A DNA stretch of 64,000 bases from Candidatus Vecturithrix granuli (GTDB lineage Bacteria; Moduliflexota; Moduliflexia; Moduliflexales; Moduliflexaceae). A model generated the notes under the pieces. That model was given only the letters and a program-made list of their open reading frames with translations, was not told the DNA's origin and did no database searches. Below, piece after piece: positions 26,013 through 35,331 of this stretch. The stretch covers positions 110,689 to 174,688 of the forward strand of contig DF820476.1 of NCBI GenBank assembly GCA_000739535.1. Direction: 5' to 3'. Position numbers and translations under genes: made by a program. How positions within the stretch are numbered: the first letter of the stretch is position 1; each line of letters starts with the position of its first letter.

Positions 26013-28739
26013 ATGAAAACACAAAAAAGCACTTACGACGCCTCAACCAACTTCAAAGGGATGACGGTTGAACGCTACTACACGGTTCCGGGAATTCATC
26101 CCTTTGATAAAATCGAATGGGAACGACGAACCGCCAGTATCACGGATATGAAAGGCATGGTCATTTTCGAGCAGACTGATGTTGAAATGCCATCGTTCTG
26201 GTCGCAGACAGCCACCAATATTGTTGTACACAAATATTTTCACGGGACGCCCGGCACCCCGCAGCGCGAAACCAGCGTGAAGCAACTCATTGAACGCGTC
26301 ACCCGCACCATTACTACCTGGGGCCAAGAGGATGACTATTTTGCCGCCGATCAGGACAGCGAAAACTTCTATGCCGAACTCACACATTTACTTGTGAATC
26401 AGCAAGCCTCTTTCAACAGTCCGGTGTGGTTCAACGTCGGAATCGAAGAACATCCGCAATCTTCAGCATGTTTCATCAATGCAGTGGAAGATACGATGGA
26501 ATCTATTCTCGATCTCGCAAAAACTGAAGGATTTATTTTTAAGTATGGTTCTGGTTCAGGGGTCAATCTCTCACCGTTACGCTCTTCAAAAGAATATATT
26601 CGAGGAAGTGGGAAAGCCAGCGGACCGGTCTCATTTATGAGAGGCTACGATGCTTTTGCGGGAGTAATCAAAAGCGGCAGCAAGGCCCGTCGTGCAGCCA
26701 AAATGGTCATTTTGAACATTGATCATCCGGATATTGTTGAATTTATCAACTGCAAGATGACCGAAGAAAAGAAGGCGCATGCGTTAATTGAACAAGGGTA
26801 TCCTCCTGAAGAAGCGTATGATTCCATTTTCTTCCAGAATGCAAACAACAGCGTGCGCGTGTCAGATGCCTTTATGCAGGCGGTTGTAGATGACCAACAA
26901 TGGCAGACCGTTGCCGTGACGACCGGAGAAACGCTTGGGACCTACCGCGCCAGAGACTTGCTGCGTCAAATTGCTCGAGCTACTCATGCATGTGGCGATC
27001 CCGGTTTACAGTACGATACGACGATTAACGATTGGCACACCTGCCCGCATTCGGATCGTATTCACGCCTCAAATCCTTGCGCGGAATTTTTGTTTCTCAA
27101 TGGAACCAGTTGTAATCTGGCCTCATTGAATCTGATGCAATTTCGCACGCCTGACGGCGAGTTTGACGTGGACAGTTTTTTACATGCCGTGAACATTATG
27201 ATTATCGCGCAGGAGATCATTATTGACCGCGCCAGCTATCCCACTAGCGCCATTACGGAAAATAGCCGGAAATTTCGTCCTTTAGGACTGGGTTATACCA
27301 ACCTGGGCGCATTGCTCATGGCGCGGGGTTTGCCTTACGATAGCGACGCCGGACGGGCCTATGCCGCCGTTATTACCGCCTTGATGTCTGCGCAGGCCTA
27401 TAAAACGTCAGCAATGCTGGCGCAGGTTCGCGGCGCGTTTGATGGTTATAGCATCAACCGTGAAGCCATGTTGCGCGTGATTCAAAAACACGCCTGTGCC
27501 GTTGAAACGATTGATCGCCGTGATCTCCCAGAAAAAATGGTATCTACAGCACAAACGTTATGGCAGGAAACCCTCGAACTTGGTGAGACCTATGGATATC
27601 GCAACACGCAGGTGACAGTACTCGCGCCGACCGGCACGATTTCGTTTATGATGGATTGTGATACGACGGGCATTGAACCGGAATTAGCCTTAATTAAGTA
27701 CAAACACCTGGCCGGCGGCGGTAACCTCAAGATCATCAACAACACGGTCACAGAAGCCTTGATCCATTTGGGATATACGGACGAACAGCAAGCCCACATT
27801 CTTGAGCATCTCCGCACACACGAGACCATTGAGCGGGCTCCGCACCTGAAAAGTTCTGATTTAGCGGTGTTTGACTGCGCCTTCCCGCCCAGAAACGGGC
27901 AACGTGTCATTCACTACATGGGACATCTGAACATGATGGCCGCGGTACAGCCCTTTATCAGCGGCGGCATTTCCAAAACTGTGAACGTGCCGAACTCGAT
28001 TACGCCTGATGAAATTATGGACATTTACCTGAAAGCCTGGAAAATGGGAATTAAGGCAGTGGCGATCTATCGCGATGGCTCCAAACAGATGCAGCCCTTA
28101 ACCACCTCGGAGAAAAAAGAGCCCAAAGAAGAATTTCATCCGGTGCGCAGGCGTCTGCCGAACGAACGCCAGGCCCTTACCCATAAATTCAGCGTGGGCG
28201 GACATGAAGGCTACGTCACAGTTGGACTCTATGAAGATGGGACACCGGGAGAGTTGTTTATTGTGATGTCCAAAGAAGGCTCCACCATCTCCGGCCTGAT
28301 GGATGGGCTGGCAACGTCCGTGTCGCTGGCTTTGCAATATGGCGTGCCCTTAGAAGTACTGGTCAACAAATTTGCCCATACGCGCTTTGAACCGGGCGGT
28401 TTTACCGGCAACCGCGACATTCCCATGGCCAAATCCATTCTGGATTATATTTTCCGCTGGTTAGCCATAAAATTTCTGAAACCCGAAGATCGCCCCAGCG
28501 TGCTGCCCTTGCCGCATCCTGCGTTAAATGGTAATGGACAGATAGAAACCGGACAGGTCGAACAATCCCAGGAAACTGAAGATGAACGCCAGTTGAAGCT
28601 CTGGGTCGCCAAAAACGAACGCCAGGTGTTTCAGGCCCAATCCGACGCCCCCCCCTGCAATATCTGCGGCGAACTGATGGTACGCAACGGCAGTTGCTAC
28701 AAATGCCTCAACTGCGGCAGCACCAGCGGCTGTTCGTAA
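26013..28739 (+). CDS. nrdJ: Adenosylcobalamin-dependent ribonucleotide reductase (class II)
   Basis: Reduces ribonucleotides to deoxyribonucleotides with a B12-generated radical and no need for oxygen. The 908-residue product has the conserved SSACFINAVEDTMESI (first active-site Cys), GSGSGVNLSPLRSS, NPCAEFLFLNGTSCNLASLN (radical-region NPCxE) and PTGTISFMMDCDTTGIEPE blocks. The C-terminal Cys-rich end CNICGELMVRNGSCYKCLNC fits the vitamin B12-dependent type with a zinc-like tail that regenerates the active site. No ATP cone is visible at its N-terminus. I choose ATG 26013 because the codons upstream are repeat sequence. Co-regulated with nrdR. Confidence 0.96.
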   Translation: MKTQKSTYDASTNFKGMTVERYYTVPGIHPFDKIEWERRTASITDMKGMVIFEQTDVEMPSFWSQTATNIVVHKYFHGTPGTPQRETSVKQLIERVTRTITTWGQEDDYFAADQDSENFYAELTHLLVNQQASFNSPVWFNVGIEEHPQSSACFINAVEDTMESILDLAKTEGFIFKYGSGSGVNLSPLRSSKEYIRGSGKASGPVSFMRGYDAFAGVIKSGSKARRAAKMVILNIDHPDIVEFINCKMTEEKKAHALIEQGYPPEEAYDSIFFQNANNSVRVSDAFMQAVVDDQQWQTVAVTTGETLGTYRARDLLRQIARATHACGDPGLQYDTTINDWHTCPHSDRIHASNPCAEFLFLNGTSCNLASLNLMQFRTPDGEFDVDSFLHAVNIMIIAQEIIIDRASYPTSAITENSRKFRPLGLGYTNLGALLMARGLPYDSDAGRAYAAVITALMSAQAYKTSAMLAQVRGAFDGYSINREAMLRVIQKHACAVETIDRRDLPEKMVSTAQTLWQETLELGETYGYRNTQVTVLAPTGTISFMMDCDTTGIEPELALIKYKHLAGGGNLKIINNTVTEALIHLGYTDEQQAHILEHLRTHETIERAPHLKSSDLAVFDCAFPPRNGQRVIHYMGHLNMMAAVQPFISGGISKTVNVPNSITPDEIMDIYLKAWKMGIKAVAIYRDGSKQMQPLTTSEKKEPKEEFHPVRRRLPNERQALTHKFSVGGHEGYVTVGLYEDGTPGELFIVMSKEGSTISGLMDGLATSVSLALQYGVPLEVLVNKFAHTRFEPGGFTGNRDIPMAKSILDYIFRWLAIKFLKPEDRPSVLPLPHPALNGNGQIETGQVEQSQETEDERQLKLWVAKNERQVFQAQSDAPPCNICGELMVRNGSCYKCLNCGSTSGCS

Positions 28740-29301
28740 GTCAGCATGCCTTAAAAGAGCAAAAGAATAGAGTTGTTTCGGGAATTTCGTTTCTTATTCC
28801 CGAAACAACCAAAAACTTGAGTATTGGGAGAGCATCCATTATTTATAAGAATTTAGACCACCATATCTGAATGCATATAAATTATCCTGAAACTGCATAA
28901 CATTTCGGAAGAGGTGAGGAGACATAAAAATTGATAAAACAAGACATCAAAAAAAATGGTAAGCCTCCAGGACAATTAACAATTTTTCAAGAAATAAGAA
29001 AACAATACCGAAAAGGAAATATGAATAGCTAATATCGAATTGCACGTAGGACGTTTAATCCAGGCGGCGTTGTTGGGGAAAGCTGCCTCAATGTATGAAT
29101 CAGTCTATCTTTCCCCTGTCCTTGTCCGTGATTTGATATGGTTGCCGCAATGACGCCGTGATGACCAGCGTGACCGGAGAAGCTCTCAAAACCGCAGACC
29201 TGATGGGGATTTTATCTAAGGGTGGGAGAAATTACACGTTTAACAGATCACAAATGCTTTCTGATTGCACAGGTATCAGAAGGATATGCCAACATTCCTT
29301 G
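28740..29301. other. Spacer after nrdJ, no clear gene
   Basis: A perfect 13-bp hairpin (gttgtttcgggaa at 28772-28784 with ttcccgaaacaac at 28797-28809) follows nrdJ. It has no T-run, but could stop or stabilise the mRNA; the same stem sequence recurs at 47949-47979. A short frame from TTG 28932 (about 33 codons) reads protein-like but has no recognised family. The rest shows only weak, broken frames. Confidence 0.5.
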
Positions 29302-29981
29302 CTACTCCTCTCCAGCTAAACGTAGGGCTTCATTTTGGACTTCAGTGCTCAGATGAAAACCCTGGTGTTGAAGGTTGTGTAACTGTTCGCGGATAGAAGG
29401 GATAACTTGCAATTGTTTCGCTTTGATTAACACCCCAATAGTTCCTATCACCTTCAATCCAAAACCTTCTGCAAAGAGACGTGCTTGCAAGTCGTCAAGA
29501 CTCGCGATACAGCCTGTATGAGCATGCGCATACGCGATGACAGATCGTTGGTAGTGGTGAAATGGTAAGTGATGACTCATTGCCAGGGGGCGGTCAGGAG
29601 TGGTCGCCGCAACGGCATCTCTGATGCCGCGCCTGTCAGGGCGTTGCCCTGATGCGATGACCTCATCGCCCTCCTGTGTTCTGGACACTGTTCCGACATT
29701 CATCACTTACCATTTCACCACTACCCAGATCGTTCACTGCCCCCAAGATGATTGGGTGGGAGCGCGCTCATTTCAGATGATGTGACCTCTACTGAGGCGA
29801 CCCAATCAAGAGTGCGGGGATTGATGGTATCCGGTCGCAATAATCGCTCTGCATCAAGCTCTAACATCACTGTTTGCGGAACAACAATCGGTTCAAATAA
29901 GGCTGGCAACAAATCTATATGGCTCATACGCCCTAAATACAGCAATATTGTTGTATCACAGACTATTTCCGATTTATTCAT
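29302..29981 (-). pseudogene. DUF3368 PIN-domain toxin gene split by a MITE
   Basis: The 5' part (MNKSEIVCDTTILLYLGRMS to NHLGGSER) and the 3' part (SVIAYAHAHTGCIASLDDLQ, then LGLKVIGTIGVLIKAKQ to the stop at 29302) are two halves of one DUF3368 PIN-like nuclease. These act as toxins that cut RNA. Between them lies a 176-bp element (29550-29725). Removing the element and one copy of the 9-bp repeat restores the reading frame exactly as NHLGGSER-SVIAYAHAHTG. The gene overlaps the UPF0175 antitoxin gene by 8 bp. Inactive in the present form unless the element excises. Confidence 0.85.
29550..29725. mobile_element. 176-bp MITE with 25-bp terminal inverted repeats and 9-bp target duplication
   Basis: Perfect 25-bp terminal inverted repeats (ends ggtagtggtgaaatgg...) at 29550-29574 and 29701-29725, flanked by the direct repeat cagatcgtt at 29541-29549 and 29726-29734. 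The interior of about 126 bp has small hairpins and no transposase frame, so it must be moved in trans. The element interrupts the PIN toxin gene. A relative with nearly the same ends is at 58328-58441. Confidence 0.92.
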
Positions 29982-30231
29982 TGTCAACCTCACGACGCAA
30001 ATCTTCAGGCGCGATTTGAGAGATAGGAATGCCGTATTCGTCGCATAAATCCAGAAACATCACCCGCGGGATACCTGCCATTTCTGATGCTGCTCCTGAG
30101 GAGAGCTTTCCCAGACGAAAGAGCATTAAGCTGGCATACAGACGCATATCACGCGCCAGTTCTGCCGGCGTTCGATTCAGCATTGTCCGAATTTCACGGG
30201 AAACTGGTATTGTCAATACCTCTTCCATCAT
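29974..30231 (-). CDS. UPF0175 family antitoxin
   Basis: 85-residue protein of the UPF0175 family, which pairs with DUF3368 PIN toxins. ELARDMRLYASLMLFRLGKL and the following SSGAASEMAGIPRVMFLDLC (helix-turn-helix-like) are characteristic, as is the end YGIPIS. Starts at 30231 or the next Met at 30228. It is intact while its toxin partner downstream carries a MITE. Confidence 0.87.
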   Translation of the reverse strand: MMEEVLTIPVSREIRTMLNRTPAELARDMRLYASLMLFRLGKLSSGAASEMAGIPRVMFLDLCDEYGIPISQIAPEDLRREVDNE

Positions 30232-30416
30232 TCTGTATTTCCTTTAAAACCAGAGACGCCAGCCTATTCGGCATAAGTGATGTTTGCTCTGCGCCCCTGA
30301 GAAATTTTTGATTTTCCCTGGTCACAACCATAATCATTCTTTACGATAGGTATCATGACAGAATTCGTCAAGAGAAATTTCAGCAAACACGTCATGTCAT
30401 GAACTTGCAGGGATTT

Positions 30417-30463
30417 GGAGTGGAATATCTGTTTTTGCTGTCAAAGCAGAGCTTTGACACTCC
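30417..30463. repeat. Cruciform repeat, GGAGTG...CACTCC
   Basis: Outer stem ggagtg (30417-30422)/cactcc (30458-30463) encloses the perfect hairpin TGTCAAAGCAGAGCTTTGACA (30439-30459). Same plan as the in-frame element in the NACHT gene (49171-49228) and the hairpins at 15885. Confidence 0.7.
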
Positions 30464-30472
30464 GATGAATTT

Positions 30473-31582
30473 CTATTGGGAAGAGTTTTTCTCTGGAGAC
30501 GACTCAATTGAGAGGTGCGACACTAAATCTTCGACCCATTGTTGTTTCTGTTCTTCGGTGGATTCAGTTCCGCCGCTTGAGGTGCGGATTTGCAGTTCGA
30601 CAGGATAGAGGACAGTTTTGGGGGCAGTGACTTCTTGCCGCAGCCGTTCCAGGATCAATTCCCCGGTCAGTTTGCCCATCTCATACTGCGTGATTCGCAT
30701 AGTGGTCAGTGGAGGAGTCACCATCGAGGCCATGGCAATATCATCAAAACCGACAATCCCGATATCTTCAGGTACGCGTCGTCCGAGATGGTGCGCCGCA
30801 AAAATCGCGCCGACCGCCATTAAATCGTTGTGACAAAAGATGGCATCTACAGGATAATGCTCCAGCAGATCGAGGGTGGCATGATAGCCGCCATAGATGG
30901 AGGCTCTATTTTTTTTGACAAGCTGTGGATCATACTGCCTGTCCGCCGACTCCAGGGCCTGGCGATAGCCCTTGAGACGTTTTGAGCCGACAACATTGTG
31001 GGCAAAGGTCGTCAAATGGGCGATCTGGCGATACCCCTGAGCAATCAGATGCTGTGTGGCGCGTTCCGACCCGCCAATATCATCCAGATTGACAATCGTA
31101 TGCGAGTCATTCAGCGGATCGCCGTCAAAGCCTACGGTCACGACCGGTAATCGCTCCCCAATCATCGTCCGCAATTCGTCCCTGGCAATCTGAGTACTCC
31201 ACAGGATCACGGCATCAACCGCCCGACTGGCGAGGACATCCAGGTAATACTTCTCACGTTCCTCAATTTCAAGGGAATTGCAGAGAAACAAACTATACCC
31301 GTTTTTATAGAACAAATCTTCACATCCGCGCAAGGTCAGGCTGAAAAATGGGTTAATAATATCCGGGATAATGACGCCGACCGATTTGGTTTGGCCGGTC
31401 ACTAAGCTGCGCGCCATCTGATTTGGCCGATATCCGACGATTTTGATGGCCTCGCGCACTTTCGCCCGAGTTTCGTCCGTCATATAAGGCCAATCATTAA
31501 TCACATTCGAGACGGTCTTAATCGAAACCCCTGCATATCGGGCGACATCGCGCAGCGTCACATTTTTCTTTCTGACACTCAT
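30473..31582 (-). CDS. LacI-family transcriptional regulator
   Basis: 369-residue sugar-responsive repressor. The N-terminal LacI helix-turn-helix is clear: VTLRDVARYAGVSIKTVSNV with the hinge helix YRPNQMARSLVTGQTKSVGV. A periplasmic-binding-protein-like effector domain follows (VIIPDIINPFFSLTLRG, DAIFCHNDLMAVGAIF, DIGIVGFDDIAMASMVTPPL). Ribosome site ggag lies just upstream of the start. It is divergent from a sugar ABC transporter and GH127 enzyme, and palindromes with an AACGTT centre lie between, so it likely controls this arabinose-type locus. Confidence 0.94.
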   Translation of the reverse strand: MSVRKKNVTLRDVARYAGVSIKTVSNVINDWPYMTDETRAKVREAIKIVGYRPNQMARSLVTGQTKSVGVIIPDIINPFFSLTLRGCEDLFYKNGYSLFLCNSLEIEEREKYYLDVLASRAVDAVILWSTQIARDELRTMIGERLPVVTVGFDGDPLNDSHTIVNLDDIGGSERATQHLIAQGYRQIAHLTTFAHNVVGSKRLKGYRQALESADRQYDPQLVKKNRASIYGGYHATLDLLEHYPVDAIFCHNDLMAVGAIFAAHHLGRRVPEDIGIVGFDDIAMASMVTPPLTTMRITQYEMGKLTGELILERLRQEVTAPKTVLYPVELQIRTSSGGTESTEEQKQQWVEDLVSHLSIESSPEKNSSQ

Positions 31583-31600
31583 GTTATAAATTCTCCTTGG

Positions 31601-31674
31601 AAACTACAGGAATTAAGAATAAGCAAGAATTCGAGTTCAGACACATTCTTGCTTATCTCCTATACTATAGTTTC
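31601..31674. repeat. AAACTACAGGAATT inverted repeat
   Basis: Left arm aaactacaggaattaagaat and a complementary right arm that ends ctatagtttc enclose a variable centre with attcttgcttat. Other members: 36476-36563, 46893-46979, 62891-62978; half copies at 8702 and 36217. Confidence 0.75.
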
Positions 31675-31708
31675 ATCCTCCTTTGAAACTATAGGAATTG
31701 ACATATAC

Positions 31709-31776
31709 TCGATATTTCAGTTTTTTGATTAACCACGAGCTAAAGCACGTGGTTAATCAAAAAATTGAAATATCGA
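31709..31776. repeat. Long inverted repeat with GCTAAAGC loop
   Basis: tcgatatttcagttttttga (31709 onward, continuing ttaaccacg) pairs with cgtggttaatcaaaaaattg to 31776, 29-bp arms with one mismatch, around agctaaag. Hairpins with a GCTAAAGC-like tip resemble those recognised by IS200/IS605-type or TnpA-REP transposases (from memory), so this may be a mobile remnant. Confidence 0.75.
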
Positions 31777-31792
31777 ATTTTGTCTATTATTG

Positions 31793-31808
31793 AATACAAC
31801 GTTGTATT
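31793..31808. promoter_or_regulatory. LacI-type operator O1
   Basis: aatacaacgttgtatt is a perfect 16-bp palindrome with the central CG typical of LacI/GalR operators. It lies on the regulator side of the spacer. Confidence 0.6.
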
Positions 31809-31938
31809 TTTGTCAAGATTTTTTTAAAGACAGACTTATCTTTATAATTTTCAAATTATAAATATTTTAAATATAATAAGTTATAATTATCATAATAAAA
31901 ATTTTTAAAATTATTCATAATAAAATCTTGACAAAATT

Positions 31939-32000
31939 TACAACGTTGTACACAACGTTAAACATAACGTTATACTAAAATTATTGTATGACGTTATACA
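31939..32000. promoter_or_regulatory. Cluster of AACGTT operators
   Basis: Four more related sites: tacaacgttgta (31939-31950), acaacgttaa (31952-31961), ataacgttat (31964-31973) and tgtatgacgttataca (31985-32000, one mismatch). A TTGACA lies at 31928-31933. They are about 12-21 bp apart, upstream of the transporter. The likely ligand is the divergent LacI-family protein. Confidence 0.6.
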
Positions 32001-32025
32001 GTTTTTCAGAAAATACCTGCCCACT

Positions 32026-32066
32026 TCGACTCCGCTCAGTGTACGCCGTATGTCGAGCGGAGTCGA
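32026..32066. repeat. TCGACTCCGCTC inverted repeat
   Basis: tcgactccgctc (32026-32037) pairs with gagcggagtcga (32055-32066). The same arms occur at 45973-46014; a derivative (ctgagcgaagtcgaa) lies inside the MITE at 58328-58441. Confidence 0.88.
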
Positions 32067-32215
32067 GACAGCTACATTTTAATATCTGAAAAGCTATGCC
32101 GGTGTATATGTGTTTGCTGATTCAACGATATGTTCAGGAACGAGAGGAATGGCTGCTCGATCGTTGCGATGGAGCAGCGGCATTCGCCTCTGTCGTTCCC
32201 AAAGAGGTTAGTCGC

Positions 32216-33454
32216 ATGAGTGCTAAAAGAATTTTTGCTGTAGTTCTGGCGTTGTCGTTGTTACTCGTGTCCGTCGCCTCCGCTGAGGTCACATTACAGG
32301 TCTGGAATCGGAACGGATTGATGGGGGACATTGTGAATGCCTTTAACGCCAAAATGGAAGCCGAAGGCAAGGCGATTAAAGCCGAATTCACGTTGGTGCC
32401 TTATGAAGAGCAACAAGTCAAATTCATTACGGCCCTGTCAGCGCAAACGGCTCCGGATGTCTATGGATTGGATTTGATCAATTTCCCATACTTCAACTCA
32501 ATTGGCGCGTTTGCTGACATTACCGAGAAGGTGAATGCTTTACCGTTTAAGGATCAGTTTAATCCTGGTATGGCGCGTGAAGGCATCTGGGAGGGAAAGA
32601 TTTACGCGGTGCCGCTCTACAATGATAATTCAGCCTTGTTCTACAATAAGAAACTGTTTGCAGAAGCCGGATTGACCGATCCGCCGAAAACCTGGGCGCA
32701 AGTGAAAGAATATGCTGAGAAACTGACAAAGGGCGATCAATATGGCATCACGTTCTGCGGGGCTGTAGCTGGCATGACGGCTTTTACCTGGACGCCGCAC
32801 CTGTGGATGAATGGCGGGGATGTGGGCACGGAAGAAAATGCCGCCCGCACCACAGTCACCTTGAATTCCAAAGAAGCTGAAGAAGCTTTGCAATACTGGG
32901 CTGATTTAGCGAAATTTGCCCCTGAGGGCGCACCGACTTATACCTACGCTGATTACTACAATGGCTTCACATCTGAAAAAGTTGGCATGATTTTTGGCGG
33001 AAGCTGGCATATTGCCGCCATGTCGAATGACAAACCGCTGCTCGATTTTGGCGTGGCGCTGTTCCCAACGCCTAAAGAAGGCCAGCCATCGAGTTCCTTT
33101 ATGGGCGGCGACAATATCGGCATCTGCTCCCAAACCCAGCATTTCGAGGAGGCCTGGGAATTCGTGAATTTCGCTGTGTCGGAAGATGCACAATTAGATG
33201 TTATCGCAAAGGCGAACACCGTACCTGGCAGACTGGATCTTGCCAACAAAAACGAATATTTTGATGAAGATCCTCGCTACTATGTGTTTGCGGAGGCCGG
33301 TAAAGTTGGTAAGGCCCCATATACCACCAAATGGGTGGAAGAGACCAACGTTCTCGGCGCTATGATCGTGGAAGCGTTAGCGACCAAAGGGGACCAGTCC
33401 GTGAAACCGATTCTGGAAAAGGCCGCGCAAGAAATGGGAGCATTGTGGAAGTAA
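32216..33454 (+). CDS. Sugar ABC transporter substrate-binding protein
   Basis: 412-residue extracytoplasmic binding protein of the UgpB/MalE-type (family 1). A signal peptide (MSAKRIFAVVLALSLLLVSV, cleavage after ASA) is followed by VTLQVWNRNG, the domain core YNDNSALFYNKKLFAEAG and MIFGGSWHIAAMS. ATG 32216 follows aaagagg and begins the signal peptide, so the 40 codons upstream are excluded. It delivers a sugar or oligosaccharide to the permeases downstream; with GH127 nearby, arabinose-containing oligosaccharides are likely. Confidence 0.93.
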   Translation: MSAKRIFAVVLALSLLLVSVASAEVTLQVWNRNGLMGDIVNAFNAKMEAEGKAIKAEFTLVPYEEQQVKFITALSAQTAPDVYGLDLINFPYFNSIGAFADITEKVNALPFKDQFNPGMAREGIWEGKIYAVPLYNDNSALFYNKKLFAEAGLTDPPKTWAQVKEYAEKLTKGDQYGITFCGAVAGMTAFTWTPHLWMNGGDVGTEENAARTTVTLNSKEAEEALQYWADLAKFAPEGAPTYTYADYYNGFTSEKVGMIFGGSWHIAAMSNDKPLLDFGVALFPTPKEGQPSSSFMGGDNIGICSQTQHFEEAWEFVNFAVSEDAQLDVIAKANTVPGRLDLANKNEYFDEDPRYYVFAEAGKVGKAPYTTKWVEETNVLGAMIVEALATKGDQSVKPILEKAAQEMGALWK

Positions 33455-33471
33455 GCGTGGGATGATTATTC

Positions 33472-33503
33472 AACCTGACAGGTTTTTGAAAATCTGTCAG
33501 GTT
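33472..33503. repeat. Hairpin between binding protein and permease genes
   Basis: aacctgacag (33472-33481) pairs with ctgtcaggtt (33494-33503). A stem right after the binding-protein gene would hold its mRNA level above that of the permeases. Confidence 0.75.
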
Positions 33504-33518
33504 TCAGCCAATCAACTC

Positions 33519-34406
33519 ATGAAACCATTATTCAAATCTTTGCAAAAAAACGCCTGGGCTTATCTCTTCATGTTGCCAGCCTGTACGTTAATTGTCGTGT
33601 TTTTTGTGTTTCCTTTGGGTTGGAACCTGCTGTTATCTGTGTCGGAATGGGATTTGCTCAAAAATACCGGACGCTTTGTCGGCTTGAAGAATTATCAGGT
33701 GATCTTTCAGCAGGCAGTCTTTCAGAAATCGCTCGTCAATACTTCCGTGTATACGATCATTGTCGTGCCGCTGTTGATCGGACTTGGCATGCTCATGGCC
33801 TTGTTAATTTCGCAAAATATGCGCGGGATCAGTCTGTTTCGAGCGATCTATTTCATCCCCTGGGTCATTCCCTGGGTTGCGGCCGGCCTGATCTGGCGTT
33901 TCATGTATAACGACATCTATGGCGTCATTAACTATCTGCTTCGCAGCAGCGGTTTGATCCAACAACCCGTCCAATTTTTTAACAATCGCTGGGTCGCCAT
34001 CGGTTCCGTGACCGCCATGGTGTTATGGAAAGCCGCTGGCTTCAGCATGGTCATTTTGTTAGGCGGGTTGAAAGGGATTCCAGAGCAACTTTATGAAGCT
34101 GCTTCGATTGACGGGGCCAGTCCGCGCCAACAATTCTGGTATATCACCTTACCCCTGATGCGTCCGGCGATTGCGACTGCGGCAATTCTGGCTGTCAATG
34201 GCTCATACCTGGCGTTCGATCACTTCTTTGTGATGACCAATGGTGCGCCGGCCAATACCACGGAAACAATTTTGACCTGGGCCTATAAAGTGACCTTTAA
34301 GCAATTCCATTTAGGCTATGGCGCGGCAATGTCCATCGTGTTATTAGCCATTACCGGAATTTTAGCCGCCTTGCAAATCCGCTATTTCAAACTGTTAAAA
34401 ATCTGA
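33519..34406 (+). CDS. Sugar ABC transporter permease (MalF/UgpA-like)
   Basis: 295-residue inner-membrane protein with six hydrophobic segments and the EAA loop LYEAASIDGASPRQQFWYIT, which docks the ATPase. The start at 33519 (MKPLFKSLQKN) fits the family; ATG 33462 would add 19 codons that are made of the hairpin repeat. No good ribosome site is seen for either. It works with the second permease 16 bp downstream. No ATPase gene is present in this operon, so a shared MsmK-type ATPase elsewhere is presumably used. Confidence 0.9.
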   Translation: MKPLFKSLQKNAWAYLFMLPACTLIVVFFVFPLGWNLLLSVSEWDLLKNTGRFVGLKNYQVIFQQAVFQKSLVNTSVYTIIVVPLLIGLGMLMALLISQNMRGISLFRAIYFIPWVIPWVAAGLIWRFMYNDIYGVINYLLRSSGLIQQPVQFFNNRWVAIGSVTAMVLWKAAGFSMVILLGGLKGIPEQLYEAASIDGASPRQQFWYITLPLMRPAIATAAILAVNGSYLAFDHFFVMTNGAPANTTETILTWAYKVTFKQFHLGYGAAMSIVLLAITGILAALQIRYFKLLKI

Positions 34407-34422
34407 GAAGGGGGAAACAACG

Positions 34423-35307
34423 ATGACACCTCAACCTGTGTATCAAACAACTCCGCGTCCCATGGCGCAATGGTTGAAAACCTTCCGGCAGCGGTGGCAT
34501 ATTTATGCCTTAAATCTGGTCTTGCTTTTCATTCTGATTCTGCCCTTTTACTGGACGATCATCTCATCGCTCAAACCGGAGCAGGATATTGTCACCTATC
34601 CGCCGGGCTTTACGCCAAATCCCTGGAACCTGGAACATTATGCGAAGCTGCTCGCAAATCCCGACACCCGTATCATGATCTGGAATAGTTTGCTGGTCGC
34701 GCTTGGAACCGTCTGCCTGGTGTCGTTTTGCGCGACGACGGCCGGATTCGCGGTGGCGAAAATTGAATTTTCAGGACGAAAATTGCTCTTTGCCCTGATC
34801 ATTATGGCCATGCTGCTGCCCTTTCAATCTATTGTCGTGCCAATCTTTTTGGAAATGAAATTTTTCCGGTTGCTCAATACGCGCCTGGCGTTAGTGCTGA
34901 TTAGTTCGACGTTTCAATTGCCTTTAGGGCTGTTGATTATGAAAAATTCTTTCACCGCATTGCCCCGCGAACTGATGGAATCGGCGCAGATTGACGGGTG
35001 CAGTTATGTGCAGGCGTTCTGGTGTATCATACTGCCGAATGTGAAAATTGGAATCGCCACGGTGGCGATTTTTACCTCAGCGACGGTCTGGAACGATTTC
35101 CTGCCCGCGCTGGTGTTTATGACCACCAAGAACAAATACACCTTGCCGGTCGGCCTGTCAATGTCGTATCAGCCGCCGTTTCAGGTCTATTGGGGGCCGG
35201 TAATGGCTCTGTCTGTGATTACGTTCGTACCGACCTTAATTTTATTTTTGTTTACGCAGCGCTATTTTATCGCCGGCGTCTCAGCCGGGGCGTTGTCAGC
35301 AGAATAA
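34423..35307 (+). CDS. Sugar ABC transporter permease (MalG/UgpE-like)
   Basis: 294-residue membrane protein, six predicted helices. The EAA motif is LMESAQIDGCSYVQAFWCII. A gaagggggaa ribosome site lies 10 bp before ATG 34423. It forms the translocation pore with the preceding permease. Confidence 0.92.
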   Translation: MTPQPVYQTTPRPMAQWLKTFRQRWHIYALNLVLLFILILPFYWTIISSLKPEQDIVTYPPGFTPNPWNLEHYAKLLANPDTRIMIWNSLLVALGTVCLVSFCATTAGFAVAKIEFSGRKLLFALIIMAMLLPFQSIVVPIFLEMKFFRLLNTRLALVLISSTFQLPLGLLIMKNSFTALPRELMESAQIDGCSYVQAFWCIILPNVKIGIATVAIFTSATVWNDFLPALVFMTTKNKYTLPVGLSMSYQPPFQVYWGPVMALSVITFVPTLILFLFTQRYFIAGVSAGALSAE

Positions 35308-35331
35308 ACGGAAAACGACAAGGAGGATAAC

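Larger units (their letters stand above)
31583..32215. other. Divergent regulatory region between lacI-type gene and ABC transporter
   Basis: Very AT-rich. It contains three repeat elements (31601-31674, 31709-31776, 32026-32066), the AACGTT operators (31793-32000) and a -35-like TTGACA at 31928-31933. I do not see a convincing -10 box at the right distance. The open frame before the transporter start (from 32096) is not supported by family similarity. Confidence 0.6.

Noticed and set aside
28772-28809. Intrinsic terminator after nrdJ
   Set aside because: The stem is perfect but no T-run follows and the same stem recurs elsewhere, so it is listed as a repeat hairpin rather than a terminator.
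28932-29035. Short protein-like frame from TTG after nrdJ
   Set aside because: About 33 codons, weak start, no family recognised; kept only as a note in the spacer entry.
31928-31976. Complete sigma70 promoter for the arabinoside transporter
   Set aside because: TTGACA is present but no acceptable -10 box lies 16-18 bp away; tatact at 31971 is too far.
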